Source: JARFVT01 sp036677425 (GTDB lineage Bacteria; Pseudomonadota; Alphaproteobacteria; UBA8366; Aestuariispiraceae). Taken from it: 64,000 nt of DNA. Each line of letters begins with the position of its first letter. The stretch's first letter is position 1. This document shows, piece after piece, positions 29,261 to 38,551 of this stretch. The DNA is taken from the NCBI GenBank assembly GCA_036677425.1, contig JARFVT010000013.1, positions 558,001 to 622,000 of the forward strand, read 5' to 3'. The translations under genes and the position numbers were made by a program. The notes under the pieces were generated by a model that had not been told where the DNA came from, searched no databases, and was given only the letters and a program-made list of their open reading frames with translations.

Positions 29261-29595
29261 GGCTTTTTTTTTAACAAATTGTCGGTAATATCATCTGGAT
29301 TATCTGGAGGCGGTAATTGTGGCAATTGATCATCCATGGCATCATTTATTAATTTTGCTTCGCCAATGGCGGCCTCAATAAGATTAATTTGCTCTTCAGG
29401 GCTTTGATCAGGAAAGATTAAGCCGCTTTCTCCTGGTTTGACACCAAATGGCGTGTTTAAAATTGGTATTGATTTACCATGATCGATACCATTTTTTTCA
29501 TTATCCGCCCATGTTTTTTTAACGCGGTCAATTTCATCCCACGCTTTGCGACCATTTTTATTTAAAAGAAAATATTTTAATAATTTACCGATCAT
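29257..29595 (-). CDS. Hypothetical protein, 112 residues
   Basis: Not recognised. The N-terminus is basic and somewhat hydrophobic (MIGKLLKYFLL), followed by KAWDEIDRVKKTWADN, a central FGVKPGESGLIFP loop, an acidic helix (SPEEQINLIEAAIGEAKLIND) and a Pro-rich tail (LPQLPPPDNPDD). No membrane helix is convincing. It is the first gene of the operon with the 72-residue protein and meaB. Confidence 0.6.
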   Translation of the reverse strand: MIGKLLKYFLLNKNGRKAWDEIDRVKKTWADNEKNGIDHGKSIPILNTPFGVKPGESGLIFPDQSPEEQINLIEAAIGEAKLINDAMDDQLPQLPPPDNPDDITDNLLKKKP

Positions 29596-29674
29596 AATTT
29601 TAAAACCATATAATTGATTCTGTTATTATCAAAATAATATTTTTTTAATTATTACGCTACTTAAATTTTAATAT

Positions 29675-31438
29675 TTAACTATCTTTTATTTTGATTGTGA
29701 ATATTTCGACTTCATGTTGAAGCCTTTCCGATTGAACAGTTAATTTTTCTGCAGCTGTTAATATATTATGTGATGTTTTCGAGGTACTATCAATCGCAGA
29801 TGTTACCTGATTTATGCTATCATGGACATTATTGGTATCTTGCGCTGCCAATGTAATATTATGTGTTATTTCTTGGGTTGCTTCACCTTGTTGATTAATA
29901 GATTCTGCAATTTCAATATTAATATCATTAACATCATTAATAACATGCGTGATTTTATTGATTGCATCGGCTGCTTTATTGGTTGAGTTCTGAATATTTA
30001 ATATTTGCTTGCTTATTTGTTCGGTTGCATTGGCTGTTTGTCCTGCAAGGCTTTTAACTTCGGTTGCAACAACGGCAAATCCTTTACCTGCTTCGCCTGC
30101 TCTTGCTGATTCTATTGTTGCATTAAGTGCCAGCAAATTAGTTTGATTAGCAATATCGCTAATTAAATTGACGATTTCATCAATTTTACTGGCTTCGATC
30201 GCAAGGTTTTTAATTTCGTCGTTGGTTGTATTGGCTTGTTTTGCGGCCGAGCTTGATATTTTGGTGGAATTGTCAATTTGCAATGTAATTTCAGTAATAG
30301 ACGCGCTAAGTTCTTCGGCAGCACTAGCAACCGCTTGAACATTAACTGATGCCTTCTCACCTGCTTTATTTACCACCCTGCATTGTCTTCCTGCATTATC
30401 AGATGAATCTGTCATATTAATTGATGAATTTTTTAACATTTTAGCTTCATTTGAAACGATTTCAACCACCGCGCCAATTGTTTTATTAAATTCATCGGCA
30501 ACATTGGCTAATATTTTTTTATTGCGTATTTGTTCCGCAGCTTTATCTGTTTTTTGTTGTTTTTCAAGATATAATTTATCCTTAATATTATCTTTAAAGA
30601 TATTTAATGTTGCCGCCATTATGCCAATTTCATTACTCATTTTAAATTCATCAAGATTAACATTTAAATCACCATGAGAGATTCGTTCCATAGCAGCGGT
30701 GATATGCTTGATCGGCGTTGCAACTTTATTGGCAAATAAAAGAGTAATTAATGTTAAAATTAACCCCATTGCAAAGATAGATAAAATTATTACATTGCTT
30801 AAATCATTGCCGCGCATCAAATTTGCATCAACAGATGTGATTATTTCCAATACGCCCCTGACATCACCCAATTTCCAATCATCTTTCGGTGTATCGGATC
30901 TACCGTTATGACAGTTAACGCAGGCATCGCTTGTCATTTTATCGGCCATTGCCACACGAACCACATTAACCCCATTAATTTTTTCCGATGAAGAATAAAT
31001 ATCGTTAGGGTTATTATTTAAAAACTCCCAAGCCTTTTTACCAAAATCATCAAGCACCGTACCAGCCCTATTTGGAAATGGGAAGGCGCTGTATAATTTA
31101 AGACTTGTGTCTTCATCGGCTAATTCTTGGCTCATATCATGGATGAATGTTGCTGGTAGTGGTATTGCTTGTGGGTTGTTTTTATGATCAATTGCGGGTG
31201 ATAAATTGCCGTCTCCTAAAACTTTTTCGATAATGTTTTTGGTGTAATAACCACGAATTTTTTTAAATTGAATAACTGTTTGCTTTGCCGATAAAATGGC
31301 ATCTTCTTCAACATTTCCACTTATTAATTGCGGTAATATAAGCCATGCCAGAATTATAGAAAATAAAATAGCCGTTGGTATTGGTAAAACTAACAGCCAA
31401 ACAATTGTTTTATTTTTTTTCATTGTAATTTTTTCCAT
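29675..31438 (-). CDS. Methyl-accepting chemotaxis protein with heme-type DUF3365 sensor
   Basis: 587 residues. Order: membrane helix 1 (about 12-36), a periplasmic DUF3365/Tll0287-like domain (about 40-212) with one c-type heme motif CVNCH at 173-177, membrane helix 2 (about 215-237), HAMP (about 238-290), and a cytoplasmic signalling domain to the end with the hairpin tip NQTNLLALNATIESARAGEAGKGFAVVATEVKSLAG. Covalent heme in the periplasm suggests redox, oxygen or NO sensing that feeds the flagellar motor through CheA/CheW, neither of which is in the window. It stands alone with an AT-rich repeat upstream. Confidence 0.88.
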   Translation of the reverse strand: MEKITMKKNKTIVWLLVLPIPTAILFSIILAWLILPQLISGNVEEDAILSAKQTVIQFKKIRGYYTKNIIEKVLGDGNLSPAIDHKNNPQAIPLPATFIHDMSQELADEDTSLKLYSAFPFPNRAGTVLDDFGKKAWEFLNNNPNDIYSSSEKINGVNVVRVAMADKMTSDACVNCHNGRSDTPKDDWKLGDVRGVLEIITSVDANLMRGNDLSNVIILSIFAMGLILTLITLLFANKVATPIKHITAAMERISHGDLNVNLDEFKMSNEIGIMAATLNIFKDNIKDKLYLEKQQKTDKAAEQIRNKKILANVADEFNKTIGAVVEIVSNEAKMLKNSSINMTDSSDNAGRQCRVVNKAGEKASVNVQAVASAAEELSASITEITLQIDNSTKISSSAAKQANTTNDEIKNLAIEASKIDEIVNLISDIANQTNLLALNATIESARAGEAGKGFAVVATEVKSLAGQTANATEQISKQILNIQNSTNKAADAINKITHVINDVNDINIEIAESINQQGEATQEITHNITLAAQDTNNVHDSINQVTSAIDSTSKTSHNILTAAEKLTVQSERLQHEVEIFTIKIKDS

Positions 31439-31513
31439 AAATTAATTATATTATTATATTTATATATAGAGATAATATATAAATATAATCAAGGTAATAT
31501 ATATATGAGATAT

Positions 31514-31557
31514 ATGTTATATTAATGTTATATTAATGTTATATTAATGCTATATTA
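31514..31557. repeat. Four tandem 11-bp repeats (ATGTTATATTA)
   Basis: Three exact copies of ATGTTATATTA and a fourth with one change (ATGCTATATTA), head to tail, upstream of the heme chemoreceptor and downstream of tdk. Probably slippage in AT-rich spacer DNA; the 11-bp period is close to one helical turn. Confidence 0.85.
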
Positions 31558-31599
31558 TATTATATGATATTAATATATATCTAAACAAAGTTTATTTAT

Positions 31600-32178
31600 C
31601 TATCGCCCAACTGATTTTTTCCAATGTAGACGGCAAAGCGAGATATATTTATCATTACCACCAACAGATATTTGTTTGCCGTCAATGATTGTTTTGCCAT
31701 TGGCATCTTGCCTTATAACCATTGTGGCTTTTTTACCGCAATGGCAAATGGTTTTAATTTCTTTAATTTCATCGGCTAATGCCAATAATCTTTGGCTACC
31801 TGAAAAAAGATTTCCCTGAAAATCTGTACGTAACCCATAACAAATAACAGGAATATTCATATTATCGGCAATATCGCTTAATTGATAAACCTGTTGTGAT
31901 GTTAAAAATTGTGCTTCATCGACAAGAACGCATGACAAATAATTTTTGCGATGTTCTTTGTCTATTTCTTCATATATATTATCACCAGCCTTAAATATAT
32001 GGGCATCGCAATCAAGCCCAATACGTGATGTAATTTTGCCAATATTATATCGATCATCAATGGCGGAGGTATATATCATGGTATTCATGCCGCGCTCACG
32101 GTAATTATAGCTAGATTGCAATAAAACCGTGCTTTTCCCAGCATTCATTGACGAATAATAAAAATATAATTTTGACAT
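31600..32178 (-). CDS. tdk: Thymidine kinase
   Basis: 192 residues, type II TK. It phosphorylates thymidine to dTMP in the salvage pathway. P-loop YYSSMNAGKST near the N-terminus, DEAQFL (Walker B and catalytic Glu), the lasso segment CHCGKKATM and the C-terminal SLCRLHW supply the zinc ligands and nucleoside-binding loop. It begins 3 bases after the valS stop and is probably co-transcribed with it. Confidence 0.95.
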   Translation of the reverse strand: MSKLYFYYSSMNAGKSTVLLQSSYNYRERGMNTMIYTSAIDDRYNIGKITSRIGLDCDAHIFKAGDNIYEEIDKEHRKNYLSCVLVDEAQFLTSQQVYQLSDIADNMNIPVICYGLRTDFQGNLFSGSQRLLALADEIKEIKTICHCGKKATMVIRQDANGKTIIDGKQISVGGNDKYISLCRLHWKKSVGR

Positions 32179-32181
32179 TTA

Positions 32182-34866
32182 TTACATTGCATCAATTATT
32201 TTGGCTAAGGCAGATTTTATTTTATCACAGGAAGTATTTTCATCCAATAAACGTTGTTTATTTTCGGTTATTACATCAGCTGGGGCTTTTGCCAAAAAAC
32301 CTTGATTAGATAATTTTTTATCAAGCCCAAATATGGTATTTTCAGATTTCTTAATCGCCTTTTCAAGCCTATATTTCTCCATCGCTAAATCTATTATATC
32401 GGCTAATGGGATAGCTATGGTTAAATCGTCATAAATTATTTGGATAGCCCCTTTGGGTGGTGCAATATCAAAATTAAAATTATCAATTCTTGCCAGACGA
32501 CATAAGGTTATTTGATTGCGATCAAGCCATAGTTTATTTTTTTTGCTAACTTCTTGCAAAATAACCGGAATTTTTGTTGCAACGGGTATATTCATTTCTG
32601 ATTTAACTGAACGAATGGCAGTTATAAAACCGATAGCCCATTCAATTTCATGAATAGCGGCATTATCAATCATATTATCAGGTAATTGCGGCCAATCACT
32701 TGTGATTAATAAAGAAATATCATTAGAATTTTTATTGTCTATATCTTTACTATAACCCATTTGATGCCATAATTCTTCGGTGATATATGGGGTTATAGGA
32801 TGCATCAGGCGTAGAATATTTTGAAAAACCCATGCGGTGGTTGCTCTGGTTTCAGCGACAGCCTTATCATCTTCAACGAAGAATAGCGGTTTTGATAATT
32901 CTAAATACAAATCACAAAAAATTCCCCAGACAAATTTATAAACCGCACTTGCGGCATCATTAAATCGATAACTTGCCAAGGCTGTATTAATGTTATTTTG
33001 GCATTTAACCGTCTCACTAACTATCCAACGGTTAAGTTGTTGTTGGTTGTTTTCTGGATCATATCCATCAATAATGACGCATTCATTCATTTCGCAAAAT
33101 CTGGCAGCATTCCAAATTTTGGTCATGAAATTGCGATATCCTTCCACCCTGCTGGCGGCAAGCTTAATATCACGCCCTGGTGCAGCAATTGATGTTAAGG
33201 TGAAACGCAAGGCATCGGCACCATATTTATCGACTAATTCCAATGGGTTAATAACATTGCCCTTGGATTTTGACATTTTTGCGCCATGTTCATCACGAAC
33301 AAGCGCATGAACGTAAACCGTATCAAAAGGAACTTCATCCATAAAATGAAGCCCGTCCATCATCATTCGAGCAACCCAAAAGAAAATAATATCAAAGGCT
33401 GTAACAATAACATCGGTTTGATAATGTTTGACTAATTCATTGGTATTATCAGGCCACCCCATGGTTGAAAAAGGCCAGAGCGCACTTGAAAACCAGGTGT
33501 CCAAAACATCTTGATCGCGTCTAAGTTCTACATCTTTGCCGTAATGTAATTTGGCGGCGGCATGAGCATCATTTTCGTTTAATTCAACGAATACTGTGCC
33601 GTCATCCCCATACCATGCGGGTATTTGATGGCCCCACCATAATTGCCGTGATACACACCAAGGTTGGATATTACGCATCCATTCATAATAGGTTTTTGAC
33701 CAGTTTTCAGGAACAAATTTTGTTCTGCCCTGTTCAACCGATTCAATCGCGGGCTTTGCCATTGTTTTTGCGTCAACATACCATTGATCGGTCAAATATG
33801 GCTCTATCACAACGCCGCTTCGATCACCATATGGCTGTGCATGGGTATGATCTTCAATTTTATCTAATAGCCCTAATGATTTAATATCATCAACCATGGC
33901 TTTTCTTGCGGTAAATCTTTCCATGCCCCAATATTTTTTGGGTATTTCATCACTTTCGATGATATGTGCGGTTTTGGTTAATATATTTATCATTTCAAGA
34001 TTATGTCTTTTACCAACCTCGAAATCATTGAAATCATGGGCAGGGGTGATTTTAACCGCCCCCGTTCCTTGCTCAGGGTCGGCATATTCATCACCCACAA
34101 TTTTTATTCTTCTACCAACAATTGGTAAGATGCAATATTTACCGATTAGGTCTTTATAACGTTCATCATCTGGATTTACGGCAACTGCCGTATCGCCAAG
34201 TATGGTTTCTGGCCTTGTGGTTGCAACCACCAAAAATTTATCCTCAAACCCTTCGATAGGATAGCGAAAATGCCACATATGTGATTTGATTTCTTTTGGT
34301 TCAACTTCTAAATCTGAAATTGCGGTTTGTAGCTTGGGATCCCAATTAACAAGGCGTTTATCACGATAAATCAAACCTTCTTTATGTAATTGGACGAATG
34401 CTTTTAAAACTGCACGGCTACAACCATCATCCATGGTGAAACGTTCACGTTGCCAATCACAAGATGCGCCAAGGCGGCGTAATTGATTGAAAATAATACC
34501 GCCAGATTGTTCTTTCCATTGCCAAATATGTTCAATAAATTTTTCACGCCCAATGTCACGGCGATTAATGTTTTTAGCCTCAAGTTGACGTTCGACAAGC
34601 ATTTGTGTGGCAATGCCAGCATGATCCATACCTGGTTGCCATAGGGTGTCTTTGCCACGCATACGTTCAAAACGAATCAGTATATCTTGGAGTGTGTTAT
34701 TTAAGGCATGCCCCATATGCAGGCTACCAGTTACATTAGGCGGTGGAATTACGATGGTATATGGGTCAGCATCAAGTTTTTGCCCCGATGCAAATGCATT
34801 ATCTTTTTCCCAAATATCGTAAATTTTGCCTTCTATATCCGATGGTTGATAGCTTTTTTCTAGCAT
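32182..34866 (-). CDS. valS: Valyl-tRNA synthetase
   Basis: 894 residues, class I synthetase charging tRNA-Val. The HIGH motif appears as HMGH in PNVTGSLHMGHALNN (about residue 50) and KMSKS in GAKMSKSKGN (about 530). The CP1 editing domain (about 190-330) has TTRPETILGDTAVAVNP and GTGAVKITPAHDFND. The anticodon-binding and C-terminal coiled-coil arm (AMEKYRLEKAIKKSENTI) close the protein. It follows the popZ-like gene, an arrangement also found in Caulobacter. Confidence 0.97.
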   Translation of the reverse strand: MLEKSYQPSDIEGKIYDIWEKDNAFASGQKLDADPYTIVIPPPNVTGSLHMGHALNNTLQDILIRFERMRGKDTLWQPGMDHAGIATQMLVERQLEAKNINRRDIGREKFIEHIWQWKEQSGGIIFNQLRRLGASCDWQRERFTMDDGCSRAVLKAFVQLHKEGLIYRDKRLVNWDPKLQTAISDLEVEPKEIKSHMWHFRYPIEGFEDKFLVVATTRPETILGDTAVAVNPDDERYKDLIGKYCILPIVGRRIKIVGDEYADPEQGTGAVKITPAHDFNDFEVGKRHNLEMINILTKTAHIIESDEIPKKYWGMERFTARKAMVDDIKSLGLLDKIEDHTHAQPYGDRSGVVIEPYLTDQWYVDAKTMAKPAIESVEQGRTKFVPENWSKTYYEWMRNIQPWCVSRQLWWGHQIPAWYGDDGTVFVELNENDAHAAAKLHYGKDVELRRDQDVLDTWFSSALWPFSTMGWPDNTNELVKHYQTDVIVTAFDIIFFWVARMMMDGLHFMDEVPFDTVYVHALVRDEHGAKMSKSKGNVINPLELVDKYGADALRFTLTSIAAPGRDIKLAASRVEGYRNFMTKIWNAARFCEMNECVIIDGYDPENNQQQLNRWIVSETVKCQNNINTALASYRFNDAASAVYKFVWGIFCDLYLELSKPLFFVEDDKAVAETRATTAWVFQNILRLMHPITPYITEELWHQMGYSKDIDNKNSNDISLLITSDWPQLPDNMIDNAAIHEIEWAIGFITAIRSVKSEMNIPVATKIPVILQEVSKKNKLWLDRNQITLCRLARIDNFNFDIAPPKGAIQIIYDDLTIAIPLADIIDLAMEKYRLEKAIKKSENTIFGLDKKLSNQGFLAKAPADVITENKQRLLDENTSCDKIKSALAKIIDAM

Positions 34867-34964
34867 ACTTAACTCTAACTTTGTTAAATTAAATAATTTT
34901 CAGTATGCTTTTAACGTTTAATATCTTGCTTATCAATCAGAGATTATCAATCAAAATCATTATT

Positions 34965-35612
34965 TTATGTGCGTTTCCCAATGCCTGCCATTTTTCTTAT
35001 TTCTTCTTGCACCAGCCGTTCGACCAATGGCGGTAAATTTTCATCAAGCCAACTACGCAACATCGGTTTCAACATTTGCTTTACTATATCTTCCATAGTA
35101 TCGCCCATATTTCCCATGCGAATAGTATTTTCCAAATGGGCAAATGATGCAGTTCCAGCGGCTGCTGTTTGATTGGATATTATACGTTTAACGGGTTTTT
35201 CATCAAATGCTTGTAATGGTGGTGATGGTGGTAATGGCACGTCTTCTTCCTCGTTATTATCGTCAATAAGCTCAATATCATTTCTAGGCTCATCTTCACT
35301 TACCATCATATCAACTTTTATCTCTTCAGCTTCTTCTTCAATTATCTCAAGCGGTTTTTCTTCTGTAATTAATTCAATAATATCTTCATCAACTTCGTCC
35401 GTTAACTCAAGCGGTTCTAATTCTTCATCTACCTCGTCTATTAATTCAAGTGGTTCTAAATCTTCATCCGCCTCGTCTATTAACTCAAGCGGTTCTAATC
35501 CTTCATCAATTTCATCATTAGGATTTTCTTCAACATCTTCAGAAATTATTTTTCTAATTGATGCAAGTATTTCCTCCATAGATGGTTGTTCTTTTGCATC
35601 TGCGTCGTTCAT
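34965..35612 (-). CDS. popZ: PopZ-like DUF2497 polar organising protein
   Basis: 215 residues. The N-terminal SMEEILASIRKIISED helix and the C-terminal block (LENTIRMGNMGDTMEDIVKQ, then MLKPMLRSWLDENLPPLVERLVQEEI) are the two conserved ends of the DUF2497/PopZ family. Between them lies an acidic disordered linker with three near-repeats of LEPLELIDEADED. In Caulobacter PopZ forms a polar condensate that anchors ParB/centromere and regulators; the acidic linker controls its fluidity. Position upstream of valS supports the call. Whether this protein is polar here is inferred. Confidence 0.85.
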   Translation of the reverse strand: MNDADAKEQPSMEEILASIRKIISEDVEENPNDEIDEGLEPLELIDEADEDLEPLELIDEVDEELEPLELTDEVDEDIIELITEEKPLEIIEEEAEEIKVDMMVSEDEPRNDIELIDDNNEEEDVPLPPSPPLQAFDEKPVKRIISNQTAAAGTASFAHLENTIRMGNMGDTMEDIVKQMLKPMLRSWLDENLPPLVERLVQEEIRKMAGIGKRT

Positions 35613-35780
35613 TTTTACTCCATTTTTAACTTTGCAGTATTCATCATATTATTGTAGTAGAAAATAATATATATGTTAATAATGACCTAAACAACTAGTA
35701 TAGCATAATTTATATCTGTCTTCGAATGTTTTAGATCAATCTTATTTTTGCGGCATTTTAATTTATGTAATTGTCATAGT

Positions 35781-36641
35781 TTAATAATATTTTCCTCTTT
35801 GTGCCATTATTATTAATTCTGATAATAAATCTTCGATAGTTAAGCAAACGGTTACACCAATATTTTGTAAATCACCGCTTACATCAACGGGCAGGCTGGT
35901 GCTATCACCATCTTTAATATGGTTTAACCTGCCGCCAATGAATATGGGTAATTGCAGGTTACGTATTTTCATTTCTATTTGCAATTCTTTGATATAATCA
36001 AGGGCAACGCCGTTATAGGTGCTAATTGCGATGAAGCTTGCATTGTTTTTTAATGCCTCCTCCGCCACATGGTCGGGGTCGCTGCTAACCCCGCCATCAA
36101 TAAGTGTTAAGTCAATGCGATTAAGCACTTGTTCTAATAATATTTTACCATATTCATGCACATCGGTTGCGGCGATACAGGCGTTAAAATCCTTAGTTTT
36201 AAGCATTTCTTGATCGTCAATGCTTAGATGGTTGATAATTTCATCAGCGCGTTGTTCCAATGCGGCAATAGTTGTTGCTAAAATTATCGGCTTTCTTTTA
36301 CTCATATGGCTTTTATCAATTTCGCCAGGGCCAAATAATTCTTCAAGTTTTTTAGCGCCAATGCGCTTGATTGATAATAATAATTCAAATGGATTTTTAA
36401 TATCTATGCCAGCTTCTTCAAGGCCATTTAATACGGAATTTTTAAATCTAGTGCCAGATTCTATCAAGACATCTTTCATTTGATCAATTTTTTGATAATC
36501 GATTAAATCCTTATAGCCATCGGCACGGGTTATCAGGCGATTGGCAAATAAATGCGCATCAATTATTTCATCAATATCTGGTATCCTTAATGCCTCTGTA
36601 ACGGGAACTGGATTTAACCCATGACCACTTGGCATGGTCAT
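35781..36641 (-). CDS. Cobalamin-binding mutase-like protein, C-terminal part (downstream of in-frame stop)
   Basis: 286 residues from the first ATG, but the same frame is open further upstream back to the TAA that ends the preceding gene, and the intervening 18 codons (IEKYANLSSYLLPDIIAQ) look coding. A helical linker (HGLNPVPVTEALRIPDIDEI, about 7-100) leads to a B12-binding Rossmann domain with the base-off/His-on motif D160-V-H162-E-Y-G165, then FIAISTYNG and FIGGRLN at the Ser/Gly positions of the fold. It is most simply the C-terminal half of one 590-residue protein. The substrate is unknown. Confidence 0.7.
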   Translation of the reverse strand: MTMPSGHGLNPVPVTEALRIPDIDEIIDAHLFANRLITRADGYKDLIDYQKIDQMKDVLIESGTRFKNSVLNGLEEAGIDIKNPFELLLSIKRIGAKKLEELFGPGEIDKSHMSKRKPIILATTIAALEQRADEIINHLSIDDQEMLKTKDFNACIAATDVHEYGKILLEQVLNRIDLTLIDGGVSSDPDHVAEEALKNNASFIAISTYNGVALDYIKELQIEMKIRNLQLPIFIGGRLNHIKDGDSTSLPVDVSGDLQNIGVTVCLTIEDLLSELIIMAQRGKYY

Positions 36642-36695
36642 TTGGGCGATTATATCGGGTAGTAAATAACTGCTTAAATTAGCATATTTTTCTAT

Positions 36696-37553
36696 TTAAT
36701 TTTCGCTATATATGGTTGTATTACCATAAACCATCGAACCAGATGAATTTGATATTTGTTTTAATGCCCGTTGAAATGCGATCCGCATCAATGGGTCAGA
36801 AAATGTATGACCATAACAATGCGACACCCTTGCGCCAAGCAAATCATCGATGATATATTGTTCAATCAACGCCGCACCAATGGCGCAGGTTAAATCACAA
36901 AATAAAGCGGCAAAGCCATCATCAAGATTCGAATGAATTAATATATCTTCGGGTTGATTGGCGCATAATATTATGGCCTTGATGGTTTCTGCTGTTGTGG
37001 TGATATCATCATGCCAATGGGGCATACGAAAATTAAAATATTGACCAATATTGCCAATCGCTGTTGATCCCGCTTTTAATGCGGCGATGGTATTTTCAAA
37101 CGCGGCGGGCGTTCCCATGACAAAGTCACCAAAATGGGCGGCAACTGGGGCTTGTTTAGTAAGCTCCATAAAATCATTGTCATTATTTAAAATTAATCCT
37201 GTGCCTTTTGGCATTCCTTGACGTTTATCTTTTGGATAGCCCATGCTCCAATCAAGGCAAATGCCGTAACGGTCGATTTGATAGCCGGCCGCGTCAATCT
37301 TATCGTAAATTTCCGCATAGGCGCGTTTACTGCGATTTGGATCGCGATAACCGATTTGACCATGCAGCATGATACGCCCAGTGGTCATTTGTTGTTGTTT
37401 ATATTCTGTTTCGCTTTTGACATTATAATTCGATAAAAACGGTGAATAACCGACCTTAATTTTTTTGGCCATATCTTGACCAATGGCGGTTAATTCGGCT
37501 ATTTCGGGTAATGTTTCTTCGGGTAATATTTGCGCGCGATTTAATTTAATCAA
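36696..37553 (-). CDS. Cobalamin-dependent mutase-like protein, N-terminal catalytic part
   Basis: 285 residues ending at TAA (36696-36698), directly in frame with the cobalamin-binding gene that follows. The content (YSPFLSNYNVKSETEYKQ, RIMLHGQIGYRDPNRSKRAY, HFGDFVMGTPAAFENTIAALKAGSTAIGNIGQYFNF) suggests a TIM-barrel mutase domain of the type paired with B12 domains in glutamate or amino-acid mutases. I recognise the architecture but not a characterised enzyme. mtnP is 23 bases upstream in the same orientation, so transcription together is likely. The stop may be a mutation, a base-calling error or a recoding site. Confidence 0.65.
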   Translation of the reverse strand: MIKLNRAQILPEETLPEIAELTAIGQDMAKKIKVGYSPFLSNYNVKSETEYKQQQMTTGRIMLHGQIGYRDPNRSKRAYAEIYDKIDAAGYQIDRYGICLDWSMGYPKDKRQGMPKGTGLILNNDNDFMELTKQAPVAAHFGDFVMGTPAAFENTIAALKAGSTAIGNIGQYFNFRMPHWHDDITTTAETIKAIILCANQPEDILIHSNLDDGFAALFCDLTCAIGAALIEQYIIDDLLGARVSHCYGHTFSDPLMRIAFQRALKQISNSSGSMVYGNTTIYSEN

Positions 37554-37576
37554 TATGGATAACCTTTTATATTATA

Positions 37577-38458
37577 TCATTTGTTTTTTGCTAAGAACCT
37601 AGCAAGGATTGCATCATGTTTTGTGGTTGAATTCTTGATGATTGCATCTAATGGGGTGATAAGTGCCATATCAAGGCATGTTTCAGTACCACAATCAGGC
37701 TCTTTTTGTTGTTTATTTAAATTTGCCGCAATATATTTAATTAAATGGCGAGCATTAACCGCATTATTTGTTAAGGTTTTAATGACCATCGCAACATCAA
37801 CATTATCATGATCAGGATGCCAGCAATCAAAATCTGTTACCATGGCAATGGTGGTATATCTCATCTCGGCTTCTCTGGCTAATTTGGCTTCGGGCATATT
37901 TGTCATGCCGATGACATCGCAACCCCATTGGCGGTATAGCTTGCTTTCAGCCAATGTTGAAAATTGCGGCCCTTCTATTACTAAATAAACACCGCCGTGA
38001 TGGACTTTTCTACCAATTTCATTACAGCCTGACATTGCAATATTGCCAAGCCAGCTTGATACGGGATTTGCCATTGAAACATGGGCGACAAGCCCTTGTC
38101 CAAAAAAACTTTTCTCACGGGCGAATGTTCGGTCAATAAATTGATCGATTATGACAAAATCACCAGGGATTAAATTTTCTTTTAATGAACCACAGGCCGA
38201 AAGGGATATTATATCGCTTGCCCCCATGCGTTTCATTATGTCAATATTGGCACGATAGTTAATATGGCTGGGTGATATATTATGGTTGCGCCCATGACGT
38301 GGCATGAATATTACTTTGCAACCGTCAATTTTGCCTGTCAAAATTTGATCCGATGGCTCGCCCCACGGGGATTTTACCGATAGCCATTGTTTGTTTTTTA
38401 AACCATCAATATCATAAACACCGCTGCCGCCAAATATTCCCAAGATTTTATCAGCCAT
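37577..38458 (-). CDS. mtnP: S-methyl-5'-thioadenosine phosphorylase
   Basis: 293 residues from the ATG at 38458, preceded by AAGGA 7 bases upstream; an ATG at 38482 would add eight residues. It cleaves methylthioadenosine with phosphate to adenine and methylthioribose-1-phosphate. GIFGGSGVYDIDGL, the phosphate-binding MPRHGRNHNISPSHINYRANI region, EGPQFSTLAESK and MTNMPEAKLAREAE are the family signatures. The next gene on the strand is the cobalamin-binding mutase-like gene, and no other methionine-salvage enzyme is seen here. Confidence 0.94.
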   Translation of the reverse strand: MADKILGIFGGSGVYDIDGLKNKQWLSVKSPWGEPSDQILTGKIDGCKVIFMPRHGRNHNISPSHINYRANIDIMKRMGASDIISLSACGSLKENLIPGDFVIIDQFIDRTFAREKSFFGQGLVAHVSMANPVSSWLGNIAMSGCNEIGRKVHHGGVYLVIEGPQFSTLAESKLYRQWGCDVIGMTNMPEAKLAREAEMRYTTIAMVTDFDCWHPDHDNVDVAMVIKTLTNNAVNARHLIKYIAANLNKQQKEPDCGTETCLDMALITPLDAIIKNSTTKHDAILARFLAKNK

Positions 38459-38551
38459 ATTGCCATCCTTTATATTAATCAATATATCACCTATATATTA
38501 TATATTAATTCTATCGTAAATCGATGATTTGACAATTAACGGAATTTAAAA

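Noticed and set aside
35173..35667. Ser-rich plus-strand protein antisense to the popZ-like gene
   Set aside because: It is the mirror of the acidic repeat; the minus-strand frame has the family motifs and the ribosome context.
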